Notes: generated by a model from the letters alone, not told the origin. Positions 35,797-44,839 are shown, numbered from the stretch's first letter. The stretch is 64,000 nucleotides of DNA from an uncultured SAR86 cluster bacterium (GCA_938048695.1 CALIUO010000022.1:1-64000), one strand, 5' to 3'. Translations and numbers: made by a program.

Positions 35797-36264
35797 GTGT
35801 CGGCTGCCAAATCCCAAATATTTATATCCGGAAACCTCGAAGGACTAAGCTGCACTGAGTCAAGTGTATCTGATTTAATAAAAGCACTTCTTCAAGTAAA
35901 ACCAGATTTAAAGAAAAGTTTTAAAGATAGACCAGTAAATCTTTCGTTTATCTCAAAAAAAGCAATTAAAGAATTAAATTCAGAGTTTCTTAAGAAAGAT
36001 AAGCCCACTAATGTATTATCTTTCCCTTCTACAGGACTGAGCTTTGGTGACGATATTCTTGGCGATATAGCAATTTGTCCCGAAATAATTAAAAAAGAAG
36101 CTGCAATACAAAATAAAGAAGAACAAGACCATTTGTCTCATTTAATTATTCATTCCCTACTTCATTTGACAGGTTATGATCATCAAGAAGCTGATTCTGC
36201 AAACCAAATGGAGTCTCTAGAAGTAAAAGCACTGAAGAAATTAGGTATTGCGAACCCATACTGA
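35797..36264 (+). CDS. ybeY: Endoribonuclease YbeY
   Basis: Metal-dependent RNase for 16S rRNA 3' maturation and ribosome quality control. The zinc site is HSLLHLTGYDHQ, with three histidines in the H-x3-H-x5-H pattern; TNVLSFPS and LGDIAICPE precede it. The length of 155 is normal. The start is GTG (35797), directly after the phoH TAA. Confidence 0.96.
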   Translation: MSAAKSQIFISGNLEGLSCTESSVSDLIKALLQVKPDLKKSFKDRPVNLSFISKKAIKELNSEFLKKDKPTNVLSFPSTGLSFGDDILGDIAICPEIIKKEAAIQNKEEQDHLSHLIIHSLLHLTGYDHQEADSANQMESLEVKALKKLGIANPY

Positions 36265-36305
36265 AACAAATTAATATGTGCGTGTGTTTATGAAGTGAGG
36301 CGTTA

Positions 36306-37175
36306 ATGAACGACGAGCCCCCAAGTATATCTGCTGAGTCTAGTCGACTTAGCTTTAGGAAAAGAATAAAGGACAGAATCAAAGAAATTTATCAAAATTT
36401 CTCCTATAAACCCCAAAATAAACAAGAACTCGCTGGATCTATAAGGGATTCTAGTGAGAGAGGTGTTTTAGAAAAAGGAACACTCAACATGATCGAGGGA
36501 GCATTAAAAGTTTCTACAGATCAGGTACGAGATGTAATGATTCCTAGACCGCAGGTTGTATTTATAGACAAAGACGAGAAGCCAGAAGAATTTTTGCCAA
36601 GAGTAATTAAGTCAGGCCATTCAAGATTTCCTGTTTTAAACACTGAAAATGACAAAATTGAAGGTATTTTGTTAGCAAAAGAGCTATTACCCTTCATTTC
36701 TGCTGAAAATCTTAGTGAATTTGAGCTAGGTAAGCTCATCAGGCCGGCGAAATTAGTTCCAGAGAGTAAAAAGCTTAATATTTTACTGGATGAATTAAAG
36801 GCAAGCAGAAATCATATGGCCATAGTTTTAGATGAATATGGCGATATTACAGGCATTGTGACGATTGAGGATGTTCTTGAAGAGATAGTGGGTGAAATTG
36901 AGGATGAGCATGATAAAGATACTGGCACTCTAATAAAGAAAATAGCAGAAGACGAATATTTGGTTTCTGCCCTAACTCCTATAGATGTCTTCAACGAGAA
37001 TTTTGGATCTAACCTAAGTGATAAAGATTTTGATACTTTAGGCGGGATAGTTATGCATCACTTCGCTCGTTTTCCTAAGCCTAATGATGCAATAAATATT
37101 GAAGGGTGGCGCTTCGTTATAAACTCTCTAGAAAGAAGAAGGATTAAAAGAATTAAAGTTTCTAAAATAGGCTAA
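36306..37175 (+). CDS. corC: CorC/YbeX-type CBS domain protein (Mg/Co efflux)
   Basis: Soluble member of the HlyC/CorC family: no DUF21 membrane domain, two CBS domains (about 75-195, with VMIPRPQVVFID and VLDEYGDITGIVTIEDVLEE) and a C-terminal transporter-associated domain (about 205-289). Linked to magnesium/cobalt resistance and, in E. coli, to ribosome biogenesis with ybeY. The gene order ybeZ-ybeY-corC-lnt is conserved. Confidence 0.93.
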   Translation: MNDEPPSISAESSRLSFRKRIKDRIKEIYQNFSYKPQNKQELAGSIRDSSERGVLEKGTLNMIEGALKVSTDQVRDVMIPRPQVVFIDKDEKPEEFLPRVIKSGHSRFPVLNTENDKIEGILLAKELLPFISAENLSEFELGKLIRPAKLVPESKKLNILLDELKASRNHMAIVLDEYGDITGIVTIEDVLEEIVGEIEDEHDKDTGTLIKKIAEDEYLVSALTPIDVFNENFGSNLSDKDFDTLGGIVMHHFARFPKPNDAINIEGWRFVINSLERRRIKRIKVSKIG

Positions 37176-37214
37176 ATTAGCTTCCTCAAATTACTCTCTA
37201 TCTTTAATATAGGA

Positions 37215-38720
37215 ATGATGTTCAAGAAGCAATTTCTTGCCCTTATATGTGGATTGATTTTCTCATTTGGTTTTGCGCCATTTGACTATTGGCTCTTATC
37301 TATTTTATCAATTTCTGTTCTCTATAAAACCATAAAAGAAATGCCCTCAAAGGAAGCATTTTATACAGGATATTGGTTTGGATTTGGTATGTGGATGACT
37401 GGAATCTCTTGGTTGTATGTAAGTATTTACTATCACGGAGAAATTGGTTTCATAGGGTCTGCATTACTTATATTGACCTTTATTTCTATCTTATCTATAT
37501 ATTCAGGCCTTCTATTGCTTTTGAATAGTAATTTAGAAAGGTATGGATTTCAGAAATTAATTTATCTTTCTCTGCCATTATCGTGGGTATTAATAGAATT
37601 AATTAGATCTTATCTATTTACAGGCTTTCCATGGTTAATTTCAGGTACTATGTTGGCAGATACTCTCATAGATGGATATACGCCAATCATAGGGGCTCAA
37701 GGAAATACTTTCTTTTTGGTTTTGATCGGTGTTTTATTATGTGAAATATATGAAAGTTTTTCTCAAAAGAGAACCGCCCTATTCCCAATAATATTTCTCT
37801 TTATTGTGCTAGTTCCTTCTTCGGTTTTGAAAAATATTGAGTGGACTATTCCCGATAATGAATTAAAAGTTTCACTTCACCAACCCAATCTAACTTTGGA
37901 GGACAAATGGAGTCAGTTTGGAGTGATCAAAACTCATGGAATGATCCAAAGAGCAATTGACGATGCTACAGAAGGTGAGTTAATAGTTTTCCCCGAAACA
38001 GCTTTGATTCTCTCAGAAAAGGATAACAAATCTTTCATGGAGACGATTAATTATAAGAGTTTGAATAAGAACCTTATTCTTTTAACAGGTATAGTAGAAA
38101 GGGAAAGTAATTTTAAGATCAGAAATAGACTTCAGTCCCTTGGATCTGTAGAAGCTAGTTATGACAAGGTAAAACTTGTTCCTTTTGGAGAATTTATACC
38201 CTTAGAACGTTTTTTGGGAGGATTATTGGACATAATTGGTTTAAATCTTACAAATACAATACCCGGTACTGCACTAAACCCTATAAATAGCCCCAATATA
38301 AGGATTTCACCAAGTATTTGCTATGAAATAGCCTTTGATAGAATAGTAAGGAAAACAGCCCATAACAGCAACATACTCATAACTGTGAGCAATGACACTT
38401 GGTTTGGCAGATCTATTGGCCCTGAACAACACCTAGAAATAGCCCAAAACAGAGCTCTGGAGCATAAAAAGCCACTATTAAGAGCCACAAACAGCGGTGT
38501 GAGTGCAATTATTTCTCATAATGGTCAAGTAATTGAAAAACAAGGATATTTTGAAGAAAAACCCCTAAGAGGAAGTATTTTTCTATATATTGGTAATACT
38601 TTTTACTCAACTTATGGAAATTTACCTATAATCTTATTTATAATTTTTTATATAGGCCTTTCTTGTTTAAGAGCACTTTTTGGTATTAAGAAAAATAAAA
38701 AAAGAACAAATGTCACGTAA
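37215..38720 (+). CDS. lnt: Apolipoprotein N-acyltransferase
   Basis: Inner membrane enzyme that adds the third acyl chain to lipoproteins. About six membrane spans fill residues 1-210, then a nitrilase-like periplasmic domain carries the catalytic triad: Glu in LIVFPETA, Lys in YDKVKLVPFGEFIP and Cys in ISPSICYEI. A last span is near the C-terminus. Length 501 is normal. An alternative start is the adjacent ATG at 37218. The 3' end overlaps the L,D-transpeptidase gene. The window also encodes several lipoproteins that would be its substrates. Confidence 0.95.
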   Translation: MMFKKQFLALICGLIFSFGFAPFDYWLLSILSISVLYKTIKEMPSKEAFYTGYWFGFGMWMTGISWLYVSIYYHGEIGFIGSALLILTFISILSIYSGLLLLLNSNLERYGFQKLIYLSLPLSWVLIELIRSYLFTGFPWLISGTMLADTLIDGYTPIIGAQGNTFFLVLIGVLLCEIYESFSQKRTALFPIIFLFIVLVPSSVLKNIEWTIPDNELKVSLHQPNLTLEDKWSQFGVIKTHGMIQRAIDDATEGELIVFPETALILSEKDNKSFMETINYKSLNKNLILLTGIVERESNFKIRNRLQSLGSVEASYDKVKLVPFGEFIPLERFLGGLLDIIGLNLTNTIPGTALNPINSPNIRISPSICYEIAFDRIVRKTAHNSNILITVSNDTWFGRSIGPEQHLEIAQNRALEHKKPLLRATNSGVSAIISHNGQVIEKQGYFEEKPLRGSIFLYIGNTFYSTYGNLPIILFIIFYIGLSCLRALFGIKKNKKRTNVT

Positions 38721-39336
38721 TAGATTAAAAAAATTTATTCTAATATCAATTTTTTCCTTATTAATAACCTCTTGTTCTAGTTTAGTGATTAAAGAAAATA
38801 TAAATAAAAACAATATTTTAGATAAGATTAATTCAATTGATTCGCAGTACAAGAATTTAGATACATTATTATATATTGATATTGATAATCAAACGTTAGT
38901 TCATTTAAAAAAAGGTACAATATTAAAGAATTACAAAATTTCTTCCTCTTTCTATGGTACAGGTAGTGAGGAAAATAGCCTCAAAACCCCACTTGGAAAA
39001 CATGAAATTTATAAGAAATTAGGTTCAAATTTACCTGAGAATGCGATTTTGAAGGGTCGTGTATGGAATGGTGCTATAGCAGACATCATAGAAGAAGCTA
39101 TTGATACCGAATTTGATCATGTAACTTCTAGGATTTTGTGGTTGGACGGACTAGAAATAGGTAAGAATAAAGGTGAGGGTATTGATTCAAGGAATAGGTA
39201 CATCTATATACATGGAACTGCAGAAGAAGGTTTAATTGGAAAACCTGCTTCTGATGGGTGTATAAGGATGTATAATAGAGATGTCATAGAGCTTTTCGAT
39301 CTTGTAGAAGAAAAAGCTAAAGTCTGGATTTACTAA
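38710..39336 (+). CDS. L,D-transpeptidase (YkuD) family lipoprotein
   Basis: 208-residue exported protein with a lipoprotein signal (ILISIFSLLITSC, Cys about 23) and a C-terminal YkuD domain (about 55-205), the fold of cysteine transpeptidases that crosslink peptidoglycan or anchor lipoproteins. The active-site region is YIHGTAEEGL...ASDGCIRMYN: the catalytic Cys and Arg are kept, but the usual Ser-His-Gly-Cys reads Ser-Asp-Gly-Cys. The start ATG at 38710 lies inside the end of lnt (11-bp overlap); an upstream in-frame ATG at 38680 would give a charged lead unlike a signal peptide. Confidence 0.85.
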   Translation: MSRNRLKKFILISIFSLLITSCSSLVIKENINKNNILDKINSIDSQYKNLDTLLYIDIDNQTLVHLKKGTILKNYKISSSFYGTGSEENSLKTPLGKHEIYKKLGSNLPENAILKGRVWNGAIADIIEEAIDTEFDHVTSRILWLDGLEIGKNKGEGIDSRNRYIYIHGTAEEGLIGKPASDGCIRMYNRDVIELFDLVEEKAKVWIY

Positions 39337-39344
39337 ATTTTATT

Positions 39345-39869
39345 ATGAAAAAGTTATTTTTATTTTCTTTCATTTTCTTTGGATCTTACACGTACGCATG
39401 TCCGGAAGTTTTAGATCACGAGGTTAGGTTGTTAGATTCTTCAGAAAAGCAAAACCTTTGCGAATATAAGGACAAAGTTGTGTTGGCCGTTAATGTTGCA
39501 AGTAGATGTGGTTTTACTTATCAATATGAAGCGTTGCAAAACTTATACTCAAAATACGGCGAGGATAAATTTGTTATCTTGGGGTTCCCTTCAAGAGACT
39601 TCATGTACCAAGAGTATAGTGATGAGTCTAAAGTTAAAGAATTTTGTAGTACAGAATACGGCGTCACATTTCCAATGTTTGCTACAACTCCTGTTAAAGG
39701 AAAAAAGGCAAATTCCTTTTATAAAACCTTAACTGAAATCTCTGGACAAAAGCCTGGATGGAACTTTCATAAGTACCTTATTTCAAGAGAAGGCAAAGTC
39801 CAAAGTTTCGATACTAATGTAGAGCCAGATAGCGAAGAATTAACTTCTAGTATAGCCAAACTTTTGTAA
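39345..39869 (+). CDS. Exported glutathione peroxidase-like protein
   Basis: Thioredoxin-fold peroxidase of the GPx/BtuE family, 174 residues with an N-terminal signal peptide (KLFLFSFIFFGSYTYA), so probably periplasmic. The peroxidatic cysteine is in LAVNVASRCGFTYQY; the second family motif reads GFPSRDF instead of GFPCNQF; the tryptophan motif PGWNFHKYL is kept. As for most bacterial enzymes the reductant may be thioredoxin-like rather than glutathione. It follows the L,D-transpeptidase by 8 bp. Confidence 0.88.
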   Translation: MKKLFLFSFIFFGSYTYACPEVLDHEVRLLDSSEKQNLCEYKDKVVLAVNVASRCGFTYQYEALQNLYSKYGEDKFVILGFPSRDFMYQEYSDESKVKEFCSTEYGVTFPMFATTPVKGKKANSFYKTLTEISGQKPGWNFHKYLISREGKVQSFDTNVEPDSEELTSSIAKLL

Positions 39870-39871
39870 AC

Positions 39872-39889
39872 AAAGTAAGTACTTACTTT
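39872..39889. repeat. Perfect 18-bp palindrome between gpx-like gene and rpiA
   Basis: AAAGTAAGT followed directly by ACTTACTTT, 2 bp after the peroxidase stop codon in a 37-bp convergent gap. No T-tract follows, so it is at best a weak terminator hairpin. Confidence 0.5.
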
Positions 39890-39906
39890 CGCTATAAGTA
39901 ATATAA

Positions 39907-40572
39907 TTACTGTATTACACTGATATCATTATCTGTAGTGCAGATAATTGTGTCTGCTTTTCTGCATGAAAATATTCCGTTCTCTACCACCCCGGGGATA
40001 TTATTGATCTTTGCCTCTAAGTCATAAGGGACTTCAATAGGTAAATTATGAATATCAACAATTTGATTACCGTTGTCTGTCACAAACCCATGCCTATAAA
40101 TAGGTTTTCCGCCCATCTTCATAAGCTCTCTAGAAACTGCACTTCTAGCTAGTTCAATCACTTCTACAGGCAGAGGAAACTGACCTAAAAGGTTTACATG
40201 TTTTGATTCATCAACAATACAAATAAATTTATTGGAAGAATAAGCAAGAATTTTTTCTCTTGTAAGGGCTCCACCACCACCTTTTATCAGTTCTTTCCTA
40301 TCATTAAATTCATCTGCACCATCGATATAGAAATCTATTCCATGAACTTCATTAAGGGAAAATTTGTCATAGGAATTATCAATAAGATTTTCTGATGCAT
40401 TAGAACTGCAAACAACACCTTTAATTTGGATTTTGGCTTTATTAAGCTCTTTTATAAAAAAATTAGTAGTAGTTCCTGTGCCGATTCCAATGACTGAGTC
40501 TTTCATAAGCTCAGGCTCTATAAGATTAAAAGCTTCCCTTGCTGATTTTTCCTTTTTTAAGTCTTGGTTCAT
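39907..40572 (-). CDS. rpiA: Ribose-5-phosphate isomerase A
   Basis: Interconverts ribose-5-phosphate and ribulose-5-phosphate. Signatures are VIGIGTGTTTNFFI (about 23-36), DFYIDGADEFN, LIKGGGGALTREKI and LPVEVIELA. The length of 221 is normal. It lies divergent to ilvA, the same rpiA/ilvA neighbour pair found in many Gammaproteobacteria. Confidence 0.96.
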   Translation of the reverse strand: MNQDLKKEKSAREAFNLIEPELMKDSVIGIGTGTTTNFFIKELNKAKIQIKGVVCSSNASENLIDNSYDKFSLNEVHGIDFYIDGADEFNDRKELIKGGGGALTREKILAYSSNKFICIVDESKHVNLLGQFPLPVEVIELARSAVSRELMKMGGKPIYRHGFVTDNGNQIVDIHNLPIEVPYDLEAKINNIPGVVENGIFSCRKADTIICTTDNDISVIQ

Positions 40573-40650
40573 GTTACTTTAGATGTAATGAATATTATCA
40601 CTCACAAAGTATAATAGCTCGCTTTTACAGTTGTTATTTAGACTATATTA

Positions 40651-42183
40651 ATGATTTCTTCAAAAAATAAGGGTTATATAAAGCAAATAGAGACTTCTAG
40701 TGTATACGAGGTTGCACATGTAACCCCTGTAACTAAGGCAAATCAGCTATCGAAAGTTCTTAAGAACGATGTATTGCTTAAAAGAGAAGATCTTCAGCCT
40801 GTATTCTCTTTCAAAATAAGAGGAGCATATAACAAACTCTCTAAATTAAAGAAAAAAGGCATAGAAGGACCTGTAATTGCTGCTTCAGCAGGTAATCATG
40901 CACAAGGAGTTGCTTTTGGTGCTAAAAGTTTAGGCATGAAGTCTTTCATAGTTATGCCGATTACAACCCCTTCCATAAAAGTTAACTCTGTAAAGAATTA
41001 TGGAGGAAAGACAATATTGTATGGTGATAACTTCGATGAAGCTTATGCACATGCTAATAAATTGGCAGAGAAAGAAGGGTATACGTTTATCCATCCTTAT
41101 GACGATAAAGATGTTATAGCTGGGCAGGGTACAGTAGGAAAAGAATTAATTGAGCAAGTTAAAGAAGGCATTGACGCAATTTTTGTTCCCGTTGGTGGGG
41201 GAGGTTTGTTGGCAGGTCTAGGCACTTATGTAAAAGCTTTAAGTCCGAAAACTAAAATTATTGGCGTTGAACCCGAAGACGCAGCCTGCTTAAAATTAGC
41301 TCTAGATAATAATAAACGTTTGTCCCTAAAAGAAGTTGGTCTATTTGCCGATGGAGTTGCCGTAAAACAAATAGGTAGGGAGACTTTCTCGCTTATTAAA
41401 GAATGGATAGATGATGTTGTAACTGTTTCAGTCGATGAAATGTGTGCCTCAGTGCAGGATACTTTTCAAGAAACAAGAATAATTTCAGAGCCCGCAGGAG
41501 CCTTAGCCTTAGCAGGATTAAAGAAATATACTCTCTCCAGAGGTCTAAAGAATAAAAAACTTGTAGCCATAAATTCAGGAGCAAATTTAAATTTTGATAG
41601 ACTTGGCCATATTGTTGAAAGAGTTCAGTTAGGAGAAAGCAAAGAGGCATTGCTTAGCGTAAAAATTCCAGAAGAAAAGGGAAGTTTTAGAAAATTTTGT
41701 AATTTTCTTGGTAAGAGAAGCATCTCAGAATTCAATTACCGAGCAGAAGAAAGTGTAGAGGCAAATATATTTGTTGCTTGTAGGTTCAATGAGAAAGAGG
41801 GCAAGAGCAGGCTATTAAAACATCTTAGAACAAAAGGATTTGCGCCCAAGGATCTATCCGAAAATGAGGTAGCAAAATTACATATAAAACACATGGTTGG
41901 CGGAAGGGCGCCAATATCTATTGCTGAAAGAGGTGAGTTCATTTTCAGAGTTGAGTTTCCGGAGCGACCTGGTGCACTAATAGATTTTCTTGATAAATTA
42001 AGCGATAGATTCAATATCACTCTCTTTCATTACAGGAATCAGGGCTCTGCTTACGGCAGAGTATTAGTAGGATTCGAATCTAAAGAAAAAAATTATCCTC
42101 AATTGTTGAGATACTTAAATAAGACAGGATTTAGATTTTGGGATGAAACTCAGAATTCTGCTTACAGAGCATTCTTGAAGTAA
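40651..42183 (+). CDS. ilvA: Threonine ammonia-lyase, biosynthetic
   Basis: PLP enzyme that makes 2-oxobutyrate for isoleucine synthesis. The PLP lysine is in VFSFKIRGAYNKL (about 55), the glycine loop is VPVGGGGLLAGLG, and two ACT-like regulatory domains lie at about 325-510, so the long, isoleucine-regulated type. The length of 510 is normal. It has its own upstream gap of 78 bp with rpiA; no leader peptide for attenuation is seen there. Confidence 0.96.
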   Translation: MISSKNKGYIKQIETSSVYEVAHVTPVTKANQLSKVLKNDVLLKREDLQPVFSFKIRGAYNKLSKLKKKGIEGPVIAASAGNHAQGVAFGAKSLGMKSFIVMPITTPSIKVNSVKNYGGKTILYGDNFDEAYAHANKLAEKEGYTFIHPYDDKDVIAGQGTVGKELIEQVKEGIDAIFVPVGGGGLLAGLGTYVKALSPKTKIIGVEPEDAACLKLALDNNKRLSLKEVGLFADGVAVKQIGRETFSLIKEWIDDVVTVSVDEMCASVQDTFQETRIISEPAGALALAGLKKYTLSRGLKNKKLVAINSGANLNFDRLGHIVERVQLGESKEALLSVKIPEEKGSFRKFCNFLGKRSISEFNYRAEESVEANIFVACRFNEKEGKSRLLKHLRTKGFAPKDLSENEVAKLHIKHMVGGRAPISIAERGEFIFRVEFPERPGALIDFLDKLSDRFNITLFHYRNQGSAYGRVLVGFESKEKNYPQLLRYLNKTGFRFWDETQNSAYRAFLK

Positions 42184-42189
42184 CTCATA

Positions 42190-42756
42190 TTAAAATTTAT
42201 AAAACTGTTCGTTAGTGAGGCAGGCATCCACTGCCACATCATGTTTCTCAGGAAAACAGTTGGTAACTTTTTGAAATTCGTGCGCAAGTAAAATTAATTG
42301 GGGTCTTGAAGTTAACGAGAATTCCAGAGAATGGTCATAATATCCTTGTCCCATTCCTATTCTATGACCAGCTAAGTCAAAACATACACAAGGTAGTAAA
42401 ATTAGATCTAAGTTCTTGGGGTTAATTTCTTCACTACCTATCGGTTCAGCAATTCCTAGTGAATTCTCTTCTGTGCTTTTACTGCCACCATATTTAAGAA
42501 ATCTGAGCACCTTAGAACCTTCGCTCATTTTAGGTAAATAAACATCTGAACCAATTTCTAAGAGTAAATCTAACAGACCTTCAGTTCTCATTTCTTTACC
42601 AATAGAAGAATAGCAGGCGATATTTTTGTATTTTTTTAGCTCTAAATTCTTCTCCACTATAGATAGAAGATTTTTTTCAGATTCCAAGAGCTGTTCTTTA
42701 GAAATGTCATTTCTAATTTGAATATATTTTTTTCTGAGTTTAGATTTATTACTCAT
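42190..42756 (-). CDS. ygfA: 5-formyltetrahydrofolate cyclo-ligase
   Basis: ATP-dependent conversion of 5-formyl-THF to methenyl-THF. The N-terminal KLRKKYIQIRNDIS and the C-terminal LILLPCVCFDLAGHRIGMGQGYYD segment (each family-typical) are clear. Length 188. It begins 6 bp after the 6S RNA, the same dicistronic ssrS-ygfA arrangement as in E. coli. Confidence 0.94.
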   Translation of the reverse strand: MSNKSKLRKKYIQIRNDISKEQLLESEKNLLSIVEKNLELKKYKNIACYSSIGKEMRTEGLLDLLLEIGSDVYLPKMSEGSKVLRFLKYGGSKSTEENSLGIAEPIGSEEINPKNLDLILLPCVCFDLAGHRIGMGQGYYDHSLEFSLTSRPQLILLAHEFQKVTNCFPEKHDVAVDACLTNEQFYKF

Positions 42757-42761
42757 CAGAG

Positions 42762-42941
42762 GTGTTTCCCAGAATACCGTTGTTGATTACTGCCCTGAAC
42801 CGTGAAGTTCAAGGCGGTGACCCCGTCAATCTATCAGGCTTCCCAATAAATGGGTATGCTCAACAAAGACCTTTCAGAGTCTCCTATTATTTTTTTATCG
42901 GCTCGAGAGTAGTAATAACTATCGAATAAACCAGGAAACTT
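42762..42941 (-). ncRNA. ssrS: 6S RNA
   Basis: Global regulator that binds sigma-70 RNA polymerase. Read on the minus strand from the zapA-ygfA gap, the conserved location. Ends pair: GTTTCC near the 5' end with GGAAAC near the 3' end. Conserved blocks match E. coli 6S: GAGCCGATA, TTGAGCATACCC with GGGAAGCCTGATA flanking the central bubble, and CACCGCCTTGAAC with GGTTCAGGGCAG in the 3' half. Length about 180 nt fits. Both ends are estimated within a few bases. Confidence 0.93.
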
Positions 42942-42946
42942 TATAA

Positions 42947-42952
42947 ATTATA
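42947..42952 (-). promoter_or_regulatory. -10 box of the 6S RNA promoter
   Basis: On the minus strand TATAAT lies 5-6 bases before the predicted 5' end of 6S RNA and a few bases after the zapA stop. The -35 would be within the zapA end and is weak. Confidence 0.5.
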
Positions 42953-42961
42953 ACCTAGTTA

Positions 42962-43261
42962 TTATGCTTTAAAAGATAAAGTTTTAAGCTGTTTTTGAAC
43001 CTGGAGTGTAAGGTTTTCTAATCCTTCATTGACGGATTCGTCCTTGTTGACATCTGATAAGTTTTTTAGGTATTCATTACTAATATTCAGTGCAGTAATA
43101 ATAGCGGCTCTTTTCTCATCTAATCCAGAAGCCTCTTTGACTTCACTTAGTCTACTATCTAAAAAATTGGCAGCTTTCTTTAATTCTTCTGATTCTTCAG
43201 GGGGGCAGGCTATTTTATAACTTGCTCCTAAGATTTTTACCGTAGTTGTCTCTTTGCTCAT
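42962..43261 (-). CDS. zapA: Cell division protein ZapA
   Basis: Z-ring associated protein of 99 residues. TTVKILGASYKIACPPEESE (6-25) is the ZapA N-terminal domain, and a C-terminal helical dimerisation part follows (AALNISNEYLKNL, KQLKTL). It lies directly upstream of 6S RNA and ygfA. Overlaps the upstream coiled-coil gene by 4 bp. Confidence 0.93.
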   Translation of the reverse strand: MSKETTTVKILGASYKIACPPEESEELKKAANFLDSRLSEVKEASGLDEKRAAIITALNISNEYLKNLSDVNKDESVNEGLENLTLQVQKQLKTLSFKA

Positions 43262-43455
43262 CGGCTTCTGTGGGATTTAATTATTTTTGAAATACCTTCT
43301 TTGGCCAAATCGAGATTCTGCGTAAGCTGATTGTTCTCTTTCGACAACTGAATATTTTTCTTAGAGAGATGATCATTCACTTCTTTCAGCTGTTGACTGA
43401 GCTTTATTAGCTCATTCACTTCTCTCTCTAAATTTTCTAACTTATTTTCTGTCAT
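43258..43455 (-). CDS. Small coiled-coil protein (TIGR02449/ZapB-like)
   Basis: A 65-residue protein that is one long heptad coiled coil (LENLEREVNELIKLS, LKEVNDHLSKKN, LSKENNQLTQNL). This type of gene stands directly before zapA in many Gammaproteobacteria and may support the division ring like ZapB. The ATG at 43455 has AAAGAAGAAA upstream; a longer frame from a TTG at 43485 is less likely. Function assigned by place and form only. Confidence 0.8.
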   Translation of the reverse strand: MTENKLENLEREVNELIKLSQQLKEVNDHLSKKNIQLSKENNQLTQNLDLAKEGISKIIKSHRSR

Positions 43456-43534
43456 TTTCTTCTTTAAGTTTAACTTTGAACACAAATTCTTGCTACCATG
43501 TTTATCTACAAACTACTTAAAATTAGATTAAACA

Positions 43535-44839
43535 ATGAAAAATAACTTCTCTGAAAGAAGATTGCAGTTATCCAATAAAGTTTTAGATGATTCAGCGATA
43601 ATTGTTGCTTCTGCTTTAGTCAAATCCAGAATATCTGATACAGACTATGCTTATCGCCAAGATAGTAATTTCTATTATTTATCAGGATACGAAGAACCAG
43701 ATTCGCTTATATTGATAAGGCCAAATCATGATAAAGAAAAGTTTATTATATTTTGTAGAGATAGAGATCCTCTCAGGGAACAGTGGGATGGTTTTAGGAC
43801 TGGGCAGGATGGTGCAATTCAGGAATACCAAGCAGATAATGCTTATAGTATTAATTCAATTGATCAAATGATGCCTGAACTTCTGGCAGGTGTTAAAAAT
43901 ATTTATTTTTCGATGAGTGCGCCTTGTGGAGTAGATTTAAAAATCTCTCAATGGGTTGAGGATATTCGTAAAAATACCAGGGCAGGAGCAGAGCCACCTC
44001 ATAATTTACTTTCTTTGGATTCAATCCTGCATGAAATGAGGCTTATTAAAGAAGATCACGAGATGGACCTTATGAAGCAAGCTGCTGACATCACTACTGA
44101 AGCACATATTAGAGCAATGCAGGCCGTTACTCCCGGCATGTTCGAATATCAACTAGAAGCTGAATATCTATATGCGTTCAATAAGAATGGAGCAAGATCG
44201 GCTGCTTATAATTCTATAGTTGGTGGAGGTAATAATTCCTGCATACTTCACTATGTTGAGAATAATGCTGAATTAAAAGATGGAGATTTGGTGCTTGTAG
44301 ATGCTGGATGTGAATACAAATATTATGCTTCTGATGTGACACGTACTTTCCCAGTTAATGGTAAATTTTCTCCTGAACAGAAAGAAATATATTCCATAGT
44401 TTTAGAAGCTCATAAACAATCTATGGAACAAGCTAAGCCAGGTAATAAGTGGAATTTAATGCATGAAAAATCCGTTGAAGTGATTGTTGAAGGTCTCCTG
44501 GATTTGGGTTTGTTGAAGGGCACCAAGGATCAAGTAATAGAAAACGGGGATTACTCTAAATTTTACATGCATAGGATAGGGCATTGGTTGGGTATGGATG
44601 TTCATGATGTTGGTGGATATAAACAAGATGGAGACTGGAGAGACCTTGAGAAAGGTATGGTAATGACAATTGAACCTGGTATTTACATATTAGATTCTTT
44701 AGAGGATGTTGATGACAAATGGAAGGGGATCGGTGTGAGAATCGAAGATGATATTGTCGTAACAGAATCTGGTTTCGAAGTTCTGACTCCCAATGTACCT
44801 AGAACTATAGAAGAAGTAGAACATACTGTTCAAGGTTAA
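43535..44839 (+). CDS. pepP: Xaa-Pro aminopeptidase
   Basis: Dinuclear metal (Mn) pita-bread aminopeptidase that removes the residue before proline. Metal ligands are in LVDAGCEYKYYASDVTRT (two Asp), HRIGHWLGMDVHD (His), MTIEPGIYI (Glu) and GVRIEDDIVV (Glu). The N-terminal domain with YRQDSNFYYLSGYEEPDS is the AMP_N type. Length 434 is normal. The pepP-ubiH pairing is conserved in Gammaproteobacteria; the ubiH GTG follows with no gap. Confidence 0.96.
   Translation: MKNNFSERRLQLSNKVLDDSAIIVASALVKSRISDTDYAYRQDSNFYYLSGYEEPDSLILIRPNHDKEKFIIFCRDRDPLREQWDGFRTGQDGAIQEYQADNAYSINSIDQMMPELLAGVKNIYFSMSAPCGVDLKISQWVEDIRKNTRAGAEPPHNLLSLDSILHEMRLIKEDHEMDLMKQAADITTEAHIRAMQAVTPGMFEYQLEAEYLYAFNKNGARSAAYNSIVGGGNNSCILHYVENNAELKDGDLVLVDAGCEYKYYASDVTRTFPVNGKFSPEQKEIYSIVLEAHKQSMEQAKPGNKWNLMHEKSVEVIVEGLLDLGLLKGTKDQVIENGDYSKFYMHRIGHWLGMDVHDVGGYKQDGDWRDLEKGMVMTIEPGIYILDSLEDVDDKWKGIGVRIEDDIVVTESGFEVLTPNVPRTIEEVEHTVQG

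Noticed and set aside
39872..39889. Intrinsic terminator after the peroxidase gene.
   Set aside because: The palindrome has no loop and no T-tract; kept only as a repeat.
40573..40650. Leader peptide attenuator before ilvA.
   Set aside because: The 78-bp gap has no run of Ile/Thr/Val codons with a start, and no terminator hairpin.
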